Assembly: GCA_019309945.1 (NCBI GenBank) | Contig: JAFDFH010000016.1 | Span: 1 to 25,168 of the forward strand | Source: Deltaproteobacteria bacterium | GTDB taxonomy: Bacteria; Desulfobacterota; Desulfobacteria; Desulfobacterales; JAFDFH01 | Length of the DNA stretch: 25,168 nucleotides | Reading direction: 5' to 3' | Shown here: positions 8,092-16,200 of the stretch, piece by piece | Layout of the letters: each line of letters begins with the position of its first letter | Numbering within the stretch: position 1 is the stretch's first letter | Made by a program: the position numbers and the translations under genes | The notes under the pieces: generated by a model | What the model was told of the DNA's origin: nothing | Seen by the model: only the letters and a program-made list of their open reading frames with translations | Databases searched by the model: none

Positions 8092-9218
8092 AATGCTCCT
8101 GTAATTCTTTCAAAACCTTTTAAGAGTATATCTTCCGGTAGCGCATAGGATATCCTGACGTGTTTGGATATTCCGAAAACTTCGCCCGGAACCACCGCAA
8201 CACCTGAATGATTGAGAAGACGCGCTGCAAAATCCTCTGCATTTTCTCCCCTTTGCAAGTGGTCCGAAACATCAGGGAACAGATAGAATGCGCCATGGGG
8301 CTTGATGCATTTAAACAGCTTGGAGGCATAATCATAGGCGATATCTCTTTTTCTTTGAAGTTCAGACCGTCTCCGGAAAAGGGTATTTTTATCGATCGCA
8401 AGCGCAGCGAGTGCGCCATACTGGGCAAAGGTGCAAACATTTCCCGTAAGGTGGCTCTGAATTTTAGACAATTCTTTGATGATGTTTTTTGAGGCCGCTA
8501 CATACCCGATTCTAAATCCGGTCATGCTGTAGCTTTTCGAAAAACTCCGGATGATGATTGCTTTTTCGCGAATATTCTCAAATGCAAAAAGACTTATATT
8601 TTCAAGGCCATCATACACAAAAAAACCATAGGCTTCATCTGAAATGACAAACAGATCACGCTCCCCTGCAAGCCGGGCGATTTTCTCCAGATCTTTCCTG
8701 GGATAAACAGCACCGGTTGGATTGTTGGGGGTATTAATCACAATGGCTCTGGTCCTTTTTGTGATCGCTTGCTCAATTCCATTACAATCTAACTGGTGAT
8801 TTAGCGTATCGACAAACACCGGGTTAGCACCGGCAAGTTTTACCTGCTGTGAAAAACTGACCCAGTATGGTTTCGGAATAATAACTTCATCCGAGGGATT
8901 ACAAATTATTTGGAAAATGGAGTATAAAGATTGTTTGGAGCCATTCGACAGGATAATATGGTTTTCATCATATCCTTCAAACTGCAGCGCTAGGCGGGCT
9001 TTTAATTCAGGAAGCCCCGCAACCGGTCCGTACCTGGTTTTTTGCGCATCAAGGGCGTCTTTTGTGGATTCAATCACCGCCCGAGGTGTCTCCTCATACG
9101 GCTCCCCCACGGCAAAATTGATAATTTCTTTACCCTCTTCGCTTAATCGCTGAATCAGCGATGTAAACTGAACCGTTCCGGATTCCTCTATGGATTGTAT
9201 TCGATCGGACAATCTCAT
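8088..9218 (-). CDS. Class I/II PLP aminotransferase, probably aromatic or prephenate aminotransferase (376 aa)
   Basis: Fold-type I aminotransferase with NNPTG (165-169), SDEAYG (193-198) and the PLP-binding Lys K228 in SFSKSYSMTG; the C-terminal part includes HVRISYA with the carboxylate-binding Arg. The start ATG directly follows the aroC stop (TAAATG) and its stop overlaps the tyrA start, so it is locked into the aromatic operon. The likely reaction is transamination of prephenate to arogenate or of 4-hydroxyphenylpyruvate to tyrosine. The sequence also resembles aspartate aminotransferases of the 1-beta type, some of which are prephenate aminotransferases, so the exact substrate is open. 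Confidence 0.85.
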   Translation of the reverse strand: MRLSDRIQSIEESGTVQFTSLIQRLSEEGKEIINFAVGEPYEETPRAVIESTKDALDAQKTRYGPVAGLPELKARLALQFEGYDENHIILSNGSKQSLYSIFQIICNPSDEVIIPKPYWVSFSQQVKLAGANPVFVDTLNHQLDCNGIEQAITKRTRAIVINTPNNPTGAVYPRKDLEKIARLAGERDLFVISDEAYGFFVYDGLENISLFAFENIREKAIIIRSFSKSYSMTGFRIGYVAASKNIIKELSKIQSHLTGNVCTFAQYGALAALAIDKNTLFRRRSELQRKRDIAYDYASKLFKCIKPHGAFYLFPDVSDHLQRGENAEDFAARLLNHSGVAVVPGEVFGISKHVRISYALPEDILLKGFERITGAL

Positions 9219-10322
9219 TTAATGATTCGCTTTAAACTGCGGCGATACCCGCATCTTCTGTTGAAGCAGCAGATCTGCAAGGACCAGGGCGGCCATGCCT
9301 TCGATAATCGGCACGGCCCGTGGAACAACACAAGGATCGTGCCTTCCTTTTGCTTCCAGGACCACATCGTTTCCTTTAAAATCTACGGTTTTCTGAGCCT
9401 GACCGATTGTTGCCGGCGGCTTGAAGGCAACACGGAAGGTAATCGGCTCCCCGTTCGAAATACCGCCCTGAACCCCCCCGCTGTAATTGGTTTTCGTTCC
9501 CAGGCGGTCGCCTTTTTTTACAAACAGGTCATTATGTTGTGATCCGCGCATCCGGGCGCCGGCAAACCCGGAACCGATTTCAAACCCTTTGGTTGCGGGA
9601 ATCGACAGCATGGCCTGCGCCAGTTTGGCCTCCATCTTGTCGAAAACCGGTTCTCCCAACCCTGCCGGAATACCACGACACACACAGGCAATGATTCCGC
9701 CCAGAGAGTCCCCTGCCTGGCGTGTCACATCAATAGCTTCGATCATTTGAATGGCCGTATCTTGGTGGGGACAGCGAACCAGCGTTTTATCGACCGTTTC
9801 CCGGGTAATGTAGTGAATATCGATATCAGGAGCCTCAATATTAAAGACCGAACTGACCCACGCGACGATTTCAATGCCGGCGCTCTCATAGAGAAATTTT
9901 TCCGCAATAGCCCCGGCGGCAACACGGGCAACCGTTTCTCTGGCACTGGATCTTCCACCACCACTGCGTGCGTGAATGCCATATTTCATCTGGTAGGTAT
10001 AATCTGCATGTGAAGGGCGGGGAATGAACTGAATTGGCGCATAATCCCCCGGTCGCTGATCTTGATTGGCAACCAACAGGGCAATGGGTGTTCCCAGGGT
10101 TTGGTCGTTTTCGACTCCGGATAAAATGGAGACTCGATCCGCTTCATCCCGTTCCGTGGTCAGCTTGCTCTGGCCTGGACGACGGCGGTCAAGCTGGGGC
10201 TGGATATCGTCTTCGCTGAGGGAAATTCGGGGTGGAAAGCCATCAATCACTACCCCTACACCTTTGCCGTGTGACTCTCCAAATGTTGTTACTTTCAATA
10301 ACGTCCCGATTGTACTTGACAT
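9219..10322 (-). CDS. aroC: Chorismate synthase AroC (367 aa)
   Basis: Converts 5-enolpyruvylshikimate 3-phosphate to chorismate using reduced FMN. Signatures seen are TFGESHG (13-19), the RRRPGQS segment (about 46-52), RSGGGRSSARET and the MRGSQHND region; the length is typical. ATG 10322 is preceded by TAGGAGA with 8-nt spacing. It is followed immediately by the aminotransferase gene. A MITE (10355-10625) now separates it from the upstream operon gene aroK. Confidence 0.97.
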   Translation of the reverse strand: MSSTIGTLLKVTTFGESHGKGVGVVIDGFPPRISLSEDDIQPQLDRRRPGQSKLTTERDEADRVSILSGVENDQTLGTPIALLVANQDQRPGDYAPIQFIPRPSHADYTYQMKYGIHARSGGGRSSARETVARVAAGAIAEKFLYESAGIEIVAWVSSVFNIEAPDIDIHYITRETVDKTLVRCPHQDTAIQMIEAIDVTRQAGDSLGGIIACVCRGIPAGLGEPVFDKMEAKLAQAMLSIPATKGFEIGSGFAGARMRGSQHNDLFVKKGDRLGTKTNYSGGVQGGISNGEPITFRVAFKPPATIGQAQKTVDFKGNDVVLEAKGRHDPCVVPRAVPIIEGMAALVLADLLLQQKMRVSPQFKANH

Positions 10323-10354
10323 ACAAGTGATCTCCTAAAGTCGAACTGAAAAAA

Positions 10355-10625
10355 GTAACTTCTCAAAAACTTATGGTTAAACCTACCAGCGGAGTCATCC
10401 GGTAATTTTTTTCAAAGCGGGCAACTGTTTGAAGCAGTTTAGGGCGGCTTACAGTGACCCGGACAGCATAAATTGTTGATTGTAGTCTGTTTGTGCTAAG
10501 CGACACACTCATTTTACATCACGTGCGCGGGTCACTGTTAGGCGCCCTTAAGTGCAAGTTTTGGCCGTATTGAAAAAAATTATCGGATGGCGTAGCAGGC
10601 CTACCGGAACATAATGAGAAGTTAC
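10355..10625 (+). mobile_element. Family 1 palindromic MITE, full copy, inside the aro operon (aroK/aroC)
   Basis: A full element with both GTAACTTCTCAA-type ends (the right arm reads ATAATGAGAAGTTAC), flanked by the perfect 8-bp duplication TGAAAAAA at 10347-10354 and 10626-10633. The inner stem ACAGTGACCCG / CGGGTCACTGT is perfect. It lies between the aroK stop and the aroC ribosome site, so operon transcripts reaching aroC must pass through it. Confidence 0.93.
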
Positions 10626-10664
10626 TGAAAAAATAGATAACTACTTAGAGTCGTTACGAATCCT

Positions 10665-11195
10665 TCATCTCTTCAAACCATAATGATTCATTTCCCCTAA
10701 AATGATATCGCATATCTCATTGACGCCGACATCGTCCGTATCAACGCAAAAATCCTTTGCGCTTTCATAATAGGGGTTCCGGTTTAAAAGCGTTTCCTCA
10801 ATTTCCTCCAGCATTCCTTTGGATGTCAAAGAAGGGCGCATATCTTCCGTGCTGTTATCCGTTGACATCCTTGCTTTAATCGTTTGCGGCGTCGCCCTTA
10901 ACCATATGAGCACGCCATTATGTTTCATTTGCCTGACATTCTTCGAGTTGAGCACTGCACCGCCACCCGTAGCCACAATATGTTTATCGTTTTTGCACGT
11001 TCTTTTGATGATCGCCTGTTCCATTTCTCGAAATTTATCCCAGCCAAGTTTTTTGACAATTTCTGAAATCGTCATGCCATATTCTTCAGTCAGTTCTAAA
11101 TCTGCATCAAGAAAAGGCCAACCCAGTTTTTTAGACAGGGATCTTCCGATGATGCTTTTGCCTGCACACCGATATCCGATCAAGAAGATATTCAT
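10665..11195 (-). CDS. aroK: Shikimate kinase (176 aa)
   Basis: Phosphorylates shikimate at the 3-OH with ATP. The P-loop is GYRCAGKS (7-14); shikimate-binding residues are seen as D30/D32 in FLDADLE, R56 in FREMEQ and the G77-G78-G79 triplet; the lid Arg is in DMRPSL. Length is normal. The ATG overlaps the aroA stop codon (ATGA, 11192-11195), indicating coupled translation. Confidence 0.96.
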   Translation of the reverse strand: MNIFLIGYRCAGKSIIGRSLSKKLGWPFLDADLELTEEYGMTISEIVKKLGWDKFREMEQAIIKRTCKNDKHIVATGGGAVLNSKNVRQMKHNGVLIWLRATPQTIKARMSTDNSTEDMRPSLTSKGMLEEIEETLLNRNPYYESAKDFCVDTDDVGVNEICDIILGEMNHYGLKR

Positions 11196-12454
11196 TCTTG
11201 ATACAACCCTTCAAACACCTTCCAAAAATTCGGAAACGATTTCTCGACACATCTTTCGTCTTTTATGATAATGCCTGGAACTTTAAGTCCCGCCACGGCA
11301 AAACTCATCGCAATTCGATGATCCCCGTAGGTTTCAATTACAGCTCCGCAAGGGGCCCCACCCGTGATAATCAAACCGTCCTCACGGCAGGTTGCGTCAA
11401 TGCCCATCCGGGTGAGCTCATTTACCACCGAAGCTAACCGATCGCTTTCCTTGGCTTTTAAATGGGCAACATTTTTTATGACCGTCGTTCCTCTGGCAAA
11501 CGCGGCGACAACGGCCAAGGTCGGAACCAGATCCGGCATGTCGGCCATGTCCGTTTCGATGGCTGCAAGCAAGCCCCCGACAACTTTAATGCCGTCCTTT
11601 TCTTCCAATACGTTGCATCCCATGGCTGCACGAAGTTCTGTAAAGCGCACATCACCCTGAAATGAATCCTTCCGGACCCCCCTAACCTTGATCGCGGCAC
11701 CGGTTATGGCCGCAGCGGCCCAGAAATACCCTGCCTGGGAACAATCCGGTTCCACCACGTACGTCCCTGCCCTGTATGTCTGTCCCCCTCGGACCTTGAA
11801 CCGTTTGTATCCGTCCCGGTTGACCCTGACTCCAAATTTTTCCATAATAGCCACGGTCATGTCCACATAGGGTCTTGACACAGGCCCCTCGATCACGGTG
11901 ATATCGATCCCCGCTTGTGTGTATGGTGCGATGAACAGCAGAGCGGAGAGGAACTGGCTGCTGACGCTGCACGCTAAGGCGATATTTCCGCCTTTGACTT
12001 TACCCCCTTCGATTTGAACCGGCGGGCATCCGTTGTCGTTAACGGCATGGGCCGAAACGCCGATCTGGTTTAACCCGGCAATAAGATCCTGTAGCGGCCG
12101 CTCCTGCATGCGCTTGGTCCCCGTCAGGGTATACACTCCCTGTCCAAGGGCGGTCACAGCAGTTAAAAACCGTATTGAAGTCCCGGAATTACCGAGATCA
12201 ATAGGATTGTCACAGGGTCTAAATTTTCCTTTTTGCCCGTGTACAACGACCCTGTCATCGGGCATTTCTATTTTGATGCCGAGATCTTTTAAAGCGGCCA
12301 GCGTCAGAAAGGTGTCTTCGCTTTTCAGAGAATTGTGTATGTGGCAGATTCCATCTGACATTGCTGACGCTATCAGCACTCGATGGGTATAACTTTTAGA
12401 TCCCGGGACGACGACTTCACTGTTTTTTATTTTTTCGGCTTTTATTTCGATCAT
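11192..12454 (-). CDS. aroA: EPSP synthase (3-phosphoshikimate 1-carboxyvinyltransferase, 420 aa)
   Basis: Transfers the enolpyruvyl group of PEP to shikimate 3-phosphate. Key segments: VPGSKSYTHR (16-25, with K20, S21, R25), LGNSGTSIRF (87-96), RMQERPLQDL, the SSQFLSALL substrate loop, and KESDRL near the C-terminus. I chose ATG 12454 because homologues begin close to MIEIK; TTG 12502 would add 16 residues. The ribosome site (GTGGAAC) is weak. It is translationally coupled to aroK downstream. A MITE 58 bp upstream separates it from aroE. Confidence 0.95.
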   Translation of the reverse strand: MIEIKAEKIKNSEVVVPGSKSYTHRVLIASAMSDGICHIHNSLKSEDTFLTLAALKDLGIKIEMPDDRVVVHGQKGKFRPCDNPIDLGNSGTSIRFLTAVTALGQGVYTLTGTKRMQERPLQDLIAGLNQIGVSAHAVNDNGCPPVQIEGGKVKGGNIALACSVSSQFLSALLFIAPYTQAGIDITVIEGPVSRPYVDMTVAIMEKFGVRVNRDGYKRFKVRGGQTYRAGTYVVEPDCSQAGYFWAAAAITGAAIKVRGVRKDSFQGDVRFTELRAAMGCNVLEEKDGIKVVGGLLAAIETDMADMPDLVPTLAVVAAFARGTTVIKNVAHLKAKESDRLASVVNELTRMGIDATCREDGLIITGGAPCGAVIETYGDHRIAMSFAVAGLKVPGIIIKDERCVEKSFPNFWKVFEGLYQE

Positions 12455-12512
12455 TGTTCCACGATTTGTTTTTAGTTGCTTGCGATTCTTAAAATACACC
12501 AATCCTTCAATC

Positions 12513-12783
12513 GTAACTTCTTAAAAACTTATGATTAAACATACCAGCGGAGTCATCCGGTCATTTTTTTCAAAGCGGGCAACTGTTTGAAGCCGTTTAG
12601 GGCGGCTTACAGTGACCCGAACAGCATAAAATGTTGATTGTAGCCTGTTTGTGCTAAGCGATATAGTCATTTTAGATCCCGTGCGCGGGTCACTGTTAGG
12701 CGGCCTTAACGGCAAGTTTTGGCCGTATTGAAAAAAATTACCGGATGGCGCAGCGGGCCTACCGGAATATATTGGGAAGTTAC
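12513..12783 (+). mobile_element. Family 1 palindromic MITE, full copy, inside the aro operon (aroE/aroA)
   Basis: A full-length element with left end GTAACTTCTTAAAAAC and right end TATTGGGAAGTTAC. The perfect 8-bp target duplication CTTCAATC lies at 12505-12512 and 12784-12791. The inner stem is intact. It sits 12 bp after the aroE stop in the direction of transcription. Confidence 0.93.
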
Positions 12784-12795
12784 CTTCAATCTTAT

Positions 12796-13614
12796 TTACT
12801 TTGCTCCCAGCGCATCCAAAACCGTTTTAGTCATAATATCGATGGGGGCTTTTTTCCCGGTCCATAATTTGAACTGGAAAGCCCCTTGATAAACAAACAT
12901 CGCAACACCATCTACGGTAATACAACCAATATCTTGAGCCTCCTTTAAAAGTCGGGTCTTTAAGGGGTTGTAAACAATATCCATCACAACCGTTTCTTTT
13001 GCAATGACTTCTCTTGGTATCGGCATGGCCTCGGTATCCGGCAGCATCCCCACCGGTGTGGTGTTGATGAATATCTGACAACTCGCCTTTTTAAATTCGG
13101 CCAGGGGGTGATAATCCGACCCAAGATCCTTTGCCAGGCGCTCACCTTTTTTTGCTGAACGGCTAAAAATCGTAACCTTCCCACCCTCAGACAGAATGCC
13201 GAATCCGATTGCCCGTGCAGCGCCGCCGGAACCGATAATTGCCACCTTTTTACCGGTGATGTCCGTTTTTTCTTTGAGCGCCTGCATCGCGCCCAGACAA
13301 TCGGAATTGTACCCGCAAAGACGATTCCCTCTGTTTATAATCGTATTTACGGCACCAATTTTTTGGGCCTTCTCATCCAGTTCATCGAGATGCTCCATTA
13401 CTGCAACCTTATGGGGGATGGTAATACTGGCACCTTTAAACCCCAATGTTTTCATTCCGGAAATGGCCGAAGCGATATCGGTCACCTGAAATGCGAGATA
13501 TATACCGTTGTATCCGGTATACACAAACGCACGGTTGTGCATCACAGGACCTAAACTGTGGGACACGGGATCGCCCATTACGGCATAGACGGAGGTGTTT
13601 GAATCGATCTTCAT
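12796..13614 (-). CDS. aroE: Shikimate dehydrogenase AroE (272 aa)
   Basis: NADPH-dependent reduction of 3-dehydroshikimate to shikimate. The substrate domain has SHSLGPVMHN, the catalytic K69 in TIPHK, N90 in GAVNT and D105 in GYNSD; the nucleotide domain has GSGGAARA. These match the K/D catalytic pair of the family. The start lies 8 bp after the chorismate mutase stop with no strong Shine-Dalgarno, suggesting translational coupling. The gene is full length. Confidence 0.96.
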   Translation of the reverse strand: MKIDSNTSVYAVMGDPVSHSLGPVMHNRAFVYTGYNGIYLAFQVTDIASAISGMKTLGFKGASITIPHKVAVMEHLDELDEKAQKIGAVNTIINRGNRLCGYNSDCLGAMQALKEKTDITGKKVAIIGSGGAARAIGFGILSEGGKVTIFSRSAKKGERLAKDLGSDYHPLAEFKKASCQIFINTTPVGMLPDTEAMPIPREVIAKETVVMDIVYNPLKTRLLKEAQDIGCITVDGVAMFVYQGAFQFKLWTGKKAPIDIMTKTVLDALGAK

Positions 13615-13622
13615 AAGCTTGT

Positions 13623-13925
13623 TTAGACGTCCTGCGCCTGAATCTCACGAGACACGGCGATGATTTGGAGAAAAATCTTTTGGAGCTGACCTTTATCAAT
13701 GGGACCACGGTTGAGGGCTAAAAGTCGTTCTATAATGCTGTTTTCACGCGTACGGTCAACGATCGGTGCATCATTTTCTTTTTTGTGCCGCCCGATCTCC
13801 AGGGCAAGCTCAAGCCTTGCGTTTATCAAATACAGGATCTTTGTGTCGATTTCATCGATCCTATTTCGAAATTCATAAATAGGGGAACCACGCACTTCGA
13901 TTTCGACTTCTTTATTGTTGTCCAT
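13623..13925 (-). CDS. Chorismate mutase, AroQ class (100 aa)
   Basis: Rearranges chorismate to prephenate. It is an all-helical monofunctional AroQ domain: FRNRIDEIDTKILYLINARL with the N-terminal active-site Arg, then EIGRHKK, DRTREN and a C-terminal helix. No prephenate dehydratase or dehydrogenase is fused to it. It starts 11 bp after the DHQ synthase II stop with GCAGGTC as ribosome site. In this operon it commits chorismate to the Tyr/Phe branch. Confidence 0.92.
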   Translation of the reverse strand: MDNNKEVEIEVRGSPIYEFRNRIDEIDTKILYLINARLELALEIGRHKKENDAPIVDRTRENSIIERLLALNRGPIDKGQLQKIFLQIIAVSREIQAQDV

Positions 13926-13936
13926 GCTGACCTGCT

Positions 13937-14929
13937 TTACTTTTCCGTTATGGTTTCTTCAATTTTGTGACCAAAGTGACGGCCTTGTTCCTCGACGGCC
14001 AGCAGAACCTTATCGCCGGGTACTAGATTGACCACCGATACCGCTTTGCCATCCGGATGGGTCAGCCGAATCGTCTCCGCATTTTGAAGGAGCGTTGTCA
14101 CCCGTTTGTCTCCAACCGCCGCCGTTACCAACATTAATGGTCGTTTTTCGATCTTTAAGCGTCCGACCGTTCCGGTGGTGATGTTGCCGTTAAAGTCGAC
14201 GATCAGCACCTGATCTCCGGCGGATAGCTCTGCAAGGTATTTCGTTTTTCCACCGGGAACCCGTGTGTACGCATGGACCGGTCCGGCATTAACCCTGAAG
14301 GGTCGGGGGGCAACGTAAGGATTGGAAATGCTTTCGGCATGAACAAGAAAAAGCGCACTACTGCTGTTTCCGACCAGGAGGCCCTGGCCCAAAGTCATTG
14401 AAGTGCACGTATCCACACATACCCGGTCCCCCATCCCCACAGGCTGGATTGCTGTAATTTCGGCGGATTCAAGGGGGATTTTAGCCTCTATTGAGCGCAA
14501 TGCCGAAAGGGCTGTTTTTAACGCGTTTACATCCGTCGGGTTGAACAAAATGTGACTAACCCCCTTTTCCAGGATACCAAAGGCGGTTTTGGCCTCTTCC
14601 AAACTATTTACCTGTGCAATTACATCTGCGCCCTTAGCGATCAGATTTTCGAGAGGTATAATGGTCCAATCGCGGCATTTTAATATGACCCTTTTATTTT
14701 GACTGAGTTTGACAATCGTTTCCTCATCATCACCGCTTTTTATGTCATAGAAAATTACATCCTCCCCAATTTTCAAATCCCCATCCTCGGAAATCGTTTC
14801 AATCCTTCCGAGCGCTTTGACTTTTTCATGAAATCCCGGCGGGACAATGATGCCGTCGGCACCGCCTTCAAGAGCGGTTGTGACCATTTGCTTGTCCCAG
14901 GGATCCACTTTTACCCAGATTTTTCTCAT
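13937..14929 (-). CDS. aroB': 3-dehydroquinate synthase II (330 aa)
   Basis: Archaeal-type enzyme (MJ1249 family) that oxidatively deaminates and cyclises 2-amino-3,7-dideoxy-D-threo-hept-6-ulosonate (ADH) to 3-dehydroquinate with NAD. Recognised from MRKIWVKVDPWDK at the N-terminus, the central PVGMGDRVCVDTCTSM segment, GLLVGNSSSALFLVHAE and RPFRVNAGPVHAY, which are hallmarks of the family; length is normal. AAGGAAT lies 8 nt before the ATG. It replaces the classical AroB of most bacteria and works with the ADH synthase just upstream. Confidence 0.95.
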   Translation of the reverse strand: MRKIWVKVDPWDKQMVTTALEGGADGIIVPPGFHEKVKALGRIETISEDGDLKIGEDVIFYDIKSGDDEETIVKLSQNKRVILKCRDWTIIPLENLIAKGADVIAQVNSLEEAKTAFGILEKGVSHILFNPTDVNALKTALSALRSIEAKIPLESAEITAIQPVGMGDRVCVDTCTSMTLGQGLLVGNSSSALFLVHAESISNPYVAPRPFRVNAGPVHAYTRVPGGKTKYLAELSAGDQVLIVDFNGNITTGTVGRLKIEKRPLMLVTAAVGDKRVTTLLQNAETIRLTHPDGKAVSVVNLVPGDKVLLAVEEQGRHFGHKIEETITEK

Positions 14930-14970
14930 GGTTTTTATTCCTTACATACAAATTCAGCGGATTAAAAAAA

Positions 14971-15768
14971 CTAGCTTAAAATTGCCAGGGCGTCTTCCAC
15001 GCTGCCGCCATCGTGTACGATTGCTGATATCGCTTGAACCATTCGTGTTGGATTTTCATGCTGAAACACGTTACGACCGATGGAAACACCCGATCCTCCT
15101 GCGTCGATTGAACCTCTTACCATTTCCAGTATTTCCCGGTCGGAATTCATTTTAGGACCTCCGGCAATTACGACCGGAATCGTGCACCCCTTGACTACTT
15201 CTTTAAATGTCTCTACAGAGCCGGTGTACGAAACTTTAACAATATCCGCACCCATCTCGTCTCCGACACGGGCGGCGTGCTTGATCACCTGCACACCATA
15301 TTCGTCCGTTATTTTTTCGCCCCGCGGATAGATCATGGCCAATAGCGGTATTCCCCAGTTGCGTGTTTCATAGCTCACTTTGCCGAAATCCCGCAACATC
15401 TCTTTCTCACCACCGTTTCCAAGATTTACATGTATGGATACGGCGTCGGCACCGAGTTTGATCGCCTCTTCGACTGAGCAGACAAGGGTCTTGGCGTTAG
15501 GATAAGGCGATAAACTCGTGGAAGCCGACAGGTGGACAATCAACCCGATATCTTTGCCTCGCCCGCGGTGGCCTTCACCTACAAGCCCCTTGTGTTCCAC
15601 GATGGCATTTGCTCCACCTTCCGAGACGCTCTGGATAGCCTGTTTCATATCGGTCAGGCCGTCAATGGGACCGACTGATATCCCGTGGTCCATTGGGACA
15701 ATTACCGTTTTGCCCGTATTTCGATTGATAATACGTTCCATCCGGATCCTTTTTCCTAAAATAGTCAT
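14971..15768 (-). CDS. aroA': 2-amino-3,7-dideoxy-D-threo-hept-6-ulosonate (ADH) synthase (265 aa)
   Basis: A class I aldolase-fold enzyme (MJ0400 family) that joins a 6-deoxy-5-ketofructose phosphate and L-aspartate semialdehyde, the DAHP-independent entry to aromatics. Active-site residues line up with the family: D27 in PMDHG, Y147 in MIYPRG and the Schiff-base Lys K178 in DIVKVSYTG. I chose ATG 15768, which has AGAGGGGG upstream; an in-frame ATG at 15807 would add 13 residues but lies inside the putative terminator hairpin. It is the first structural gene of the operon and follows the tyrosine leader-peptide attenuator. Simple fructose-bisphosphate aldolase activity is an alternative, but the neighbouring DHQ synthase II makes it unlikely. 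Confidence 0.94.
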   Translation of the reverse strand: MTILGKRIRMERIINRNTGKTVIVPMDHGISVGPIDGLTDMKQAIQSVSEGGANAIVEHKGLVGEGHRGRGKDIGLIVHLSASTSLSPYPNAKTLVCSVEEAIKLGADAVSIHVNLGNGGEKEMLRDFGKVSYETRNWGIPLLAMIYPRGEKITDEYGVQVIKHAARVGDEMGADIVKVSYTGSVETFKEVVKGCTIPVVIAGGPKMNSDREILEMVRGSIDAGGSGVSIGRNVFQHENPTRMVQAISAIVHDGGSVEDALAILS

Positions 15769-15786
15769 CACATCCCCCTCTTTTTT

Positions 15787-15895
15787 AAGAAAAAAACCGT
15801 GAAACATTTGATTGCCCCACGGCTTTAAAAATAAAAAAGCCGCAGGTTTCCGATCCGCCCACAGCTTTTTTCGCTTATTAATTTTTAATGTTTCA
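15787..15895 (-). promoter_or_regulatory. Transcription attenuator of the aro/tyr operon (alternative hairpins and terminator)
   Basis: Reading the minus strand after the leader ORF, four pairings are visible. A: AAAAAAGCTGTGGG (15871-15858) with CCTGCGGCTTTTTT (15846-15833), including G-U pairs. B: CGGCTTT (15842-15836) with AAAGCCG (15826-15820), which excludes A. C: a terminator, AAAGCCGTG (15826-15818) with CACGGTTTT (15801-15793), followed by a T-run to 15790, which excludes B. D: TGAAACATT at the leader stop codon (15895-15887) with AATGTTTCA (15808-15800), a perfect 9-bp match that overlaps the 3' arm of C. A ribosome stalled in the Tyr codons would leave D free to form and block C; a ribosome at the stop codon would cover D. 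The pairing logic is inferred. Confidence 0.75.
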
Positions 15896-15973
15896 GCGCA
15901 TTCCGGGCAGATCGGTATTATAAAAATAATACAGATAATACGAATAATAGCTGTCCGAAAAATTTTGCGCCAT
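15893..15973 (-). CDS. Tyrosine-rich leader peptide (26 aa)
   Basis: ATG 15973-15971 is preceded by AGAGG (15986-15982) with 8-nt spacing, a good ribosome site. The peptide begins MAQNFSDS, then has the core YYSYYLYYFY, and ends NTDLPGMR before TGA (15895-15893). It has seven Tyr, all TAT, and two Phe in 26 codons. It lies about 27 nt downstream of the predicted transcription start and directly upstream of alternative hairpins and the tyrosine-biosynthesis operon, the classical arrangement for ribosome-mediated attenuation as in trp, his and pheA leaders. It is too short for routine gene calling. The role is inferred from architecture. Confidence 0.82.
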   Translation of the reverse strand: MAQNFSDSYYSYYLYYFYNTDLPGMR

Positions 15974-16007
15974 GAAGATAACCTCTAAAAATTAGAAATT
16001 TTCACAA

Positions 16008-16036
16008 ATAGTATTTTATTGAGTTTCTAATGTCAA
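16008..16036 (-). promoter_or_regulatory. Sigma70 promoter of the aro/tyr operon
   Basis: On the minus strand, TTGACA (16036-16031), a 17-bp spacer and TACTAT (16013-16008). Predicted start is near 16001, about 27 nt before the leader peptide ATG. The -35 is perfect and the spacing ideal. Confidence 0.75.
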
Positions 16037-16055
16037 TACTTTTTTCAGCATTCCC

Positions 16056-16084
16056 TTGACAGCTTGAAAAAAAAAGGATAGAAG
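16056..16084 (+). promoter_or_regulatory. Weak candidate promoter facing the symporter gene
   Basis: TTGACA (16056-16061), 17 bp, then TAGAAG (16079-16084). It is back to back with the aro promoter. If used, its transcript would carry a leader of about 320 nt containing a hairpin, a repeat element and a terminator before the symporter. Confidence 0.3.
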
Positions 16085-16154
16085 GTTTGCGCAAAATCAC
16101 TTGGACAGCACTAGGTTATGCCAGGCAACAAGACTTTTGTAAAAGCGCCAATTT

Positions 16155-16189
16155 CGCTCAAGATCAAAATAGACGACCCCTCTTGAGCG
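16155..16189. repeat. Perfect 9-bp inverted repeat
   Basis: CGCTCAAGA (16155-16163) and TCTTGAGCG (16181-16189) with a 17-nt loop, in the intergenic region before the symporter. Its function is unknown; it could be an operator or an RNA stem. Confidence 0.45.
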
Positions 16190-16200
16190 TGATTAACCAA

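Noticed and set aside
15769..15807. Upstream ATG giving ADH synthase 13 extra residues with three Phe
   Set aside because: The start would lie in the terminator hairpin, homologues begin near MTILGK, and ATG 15768 has a much better ribosome site.
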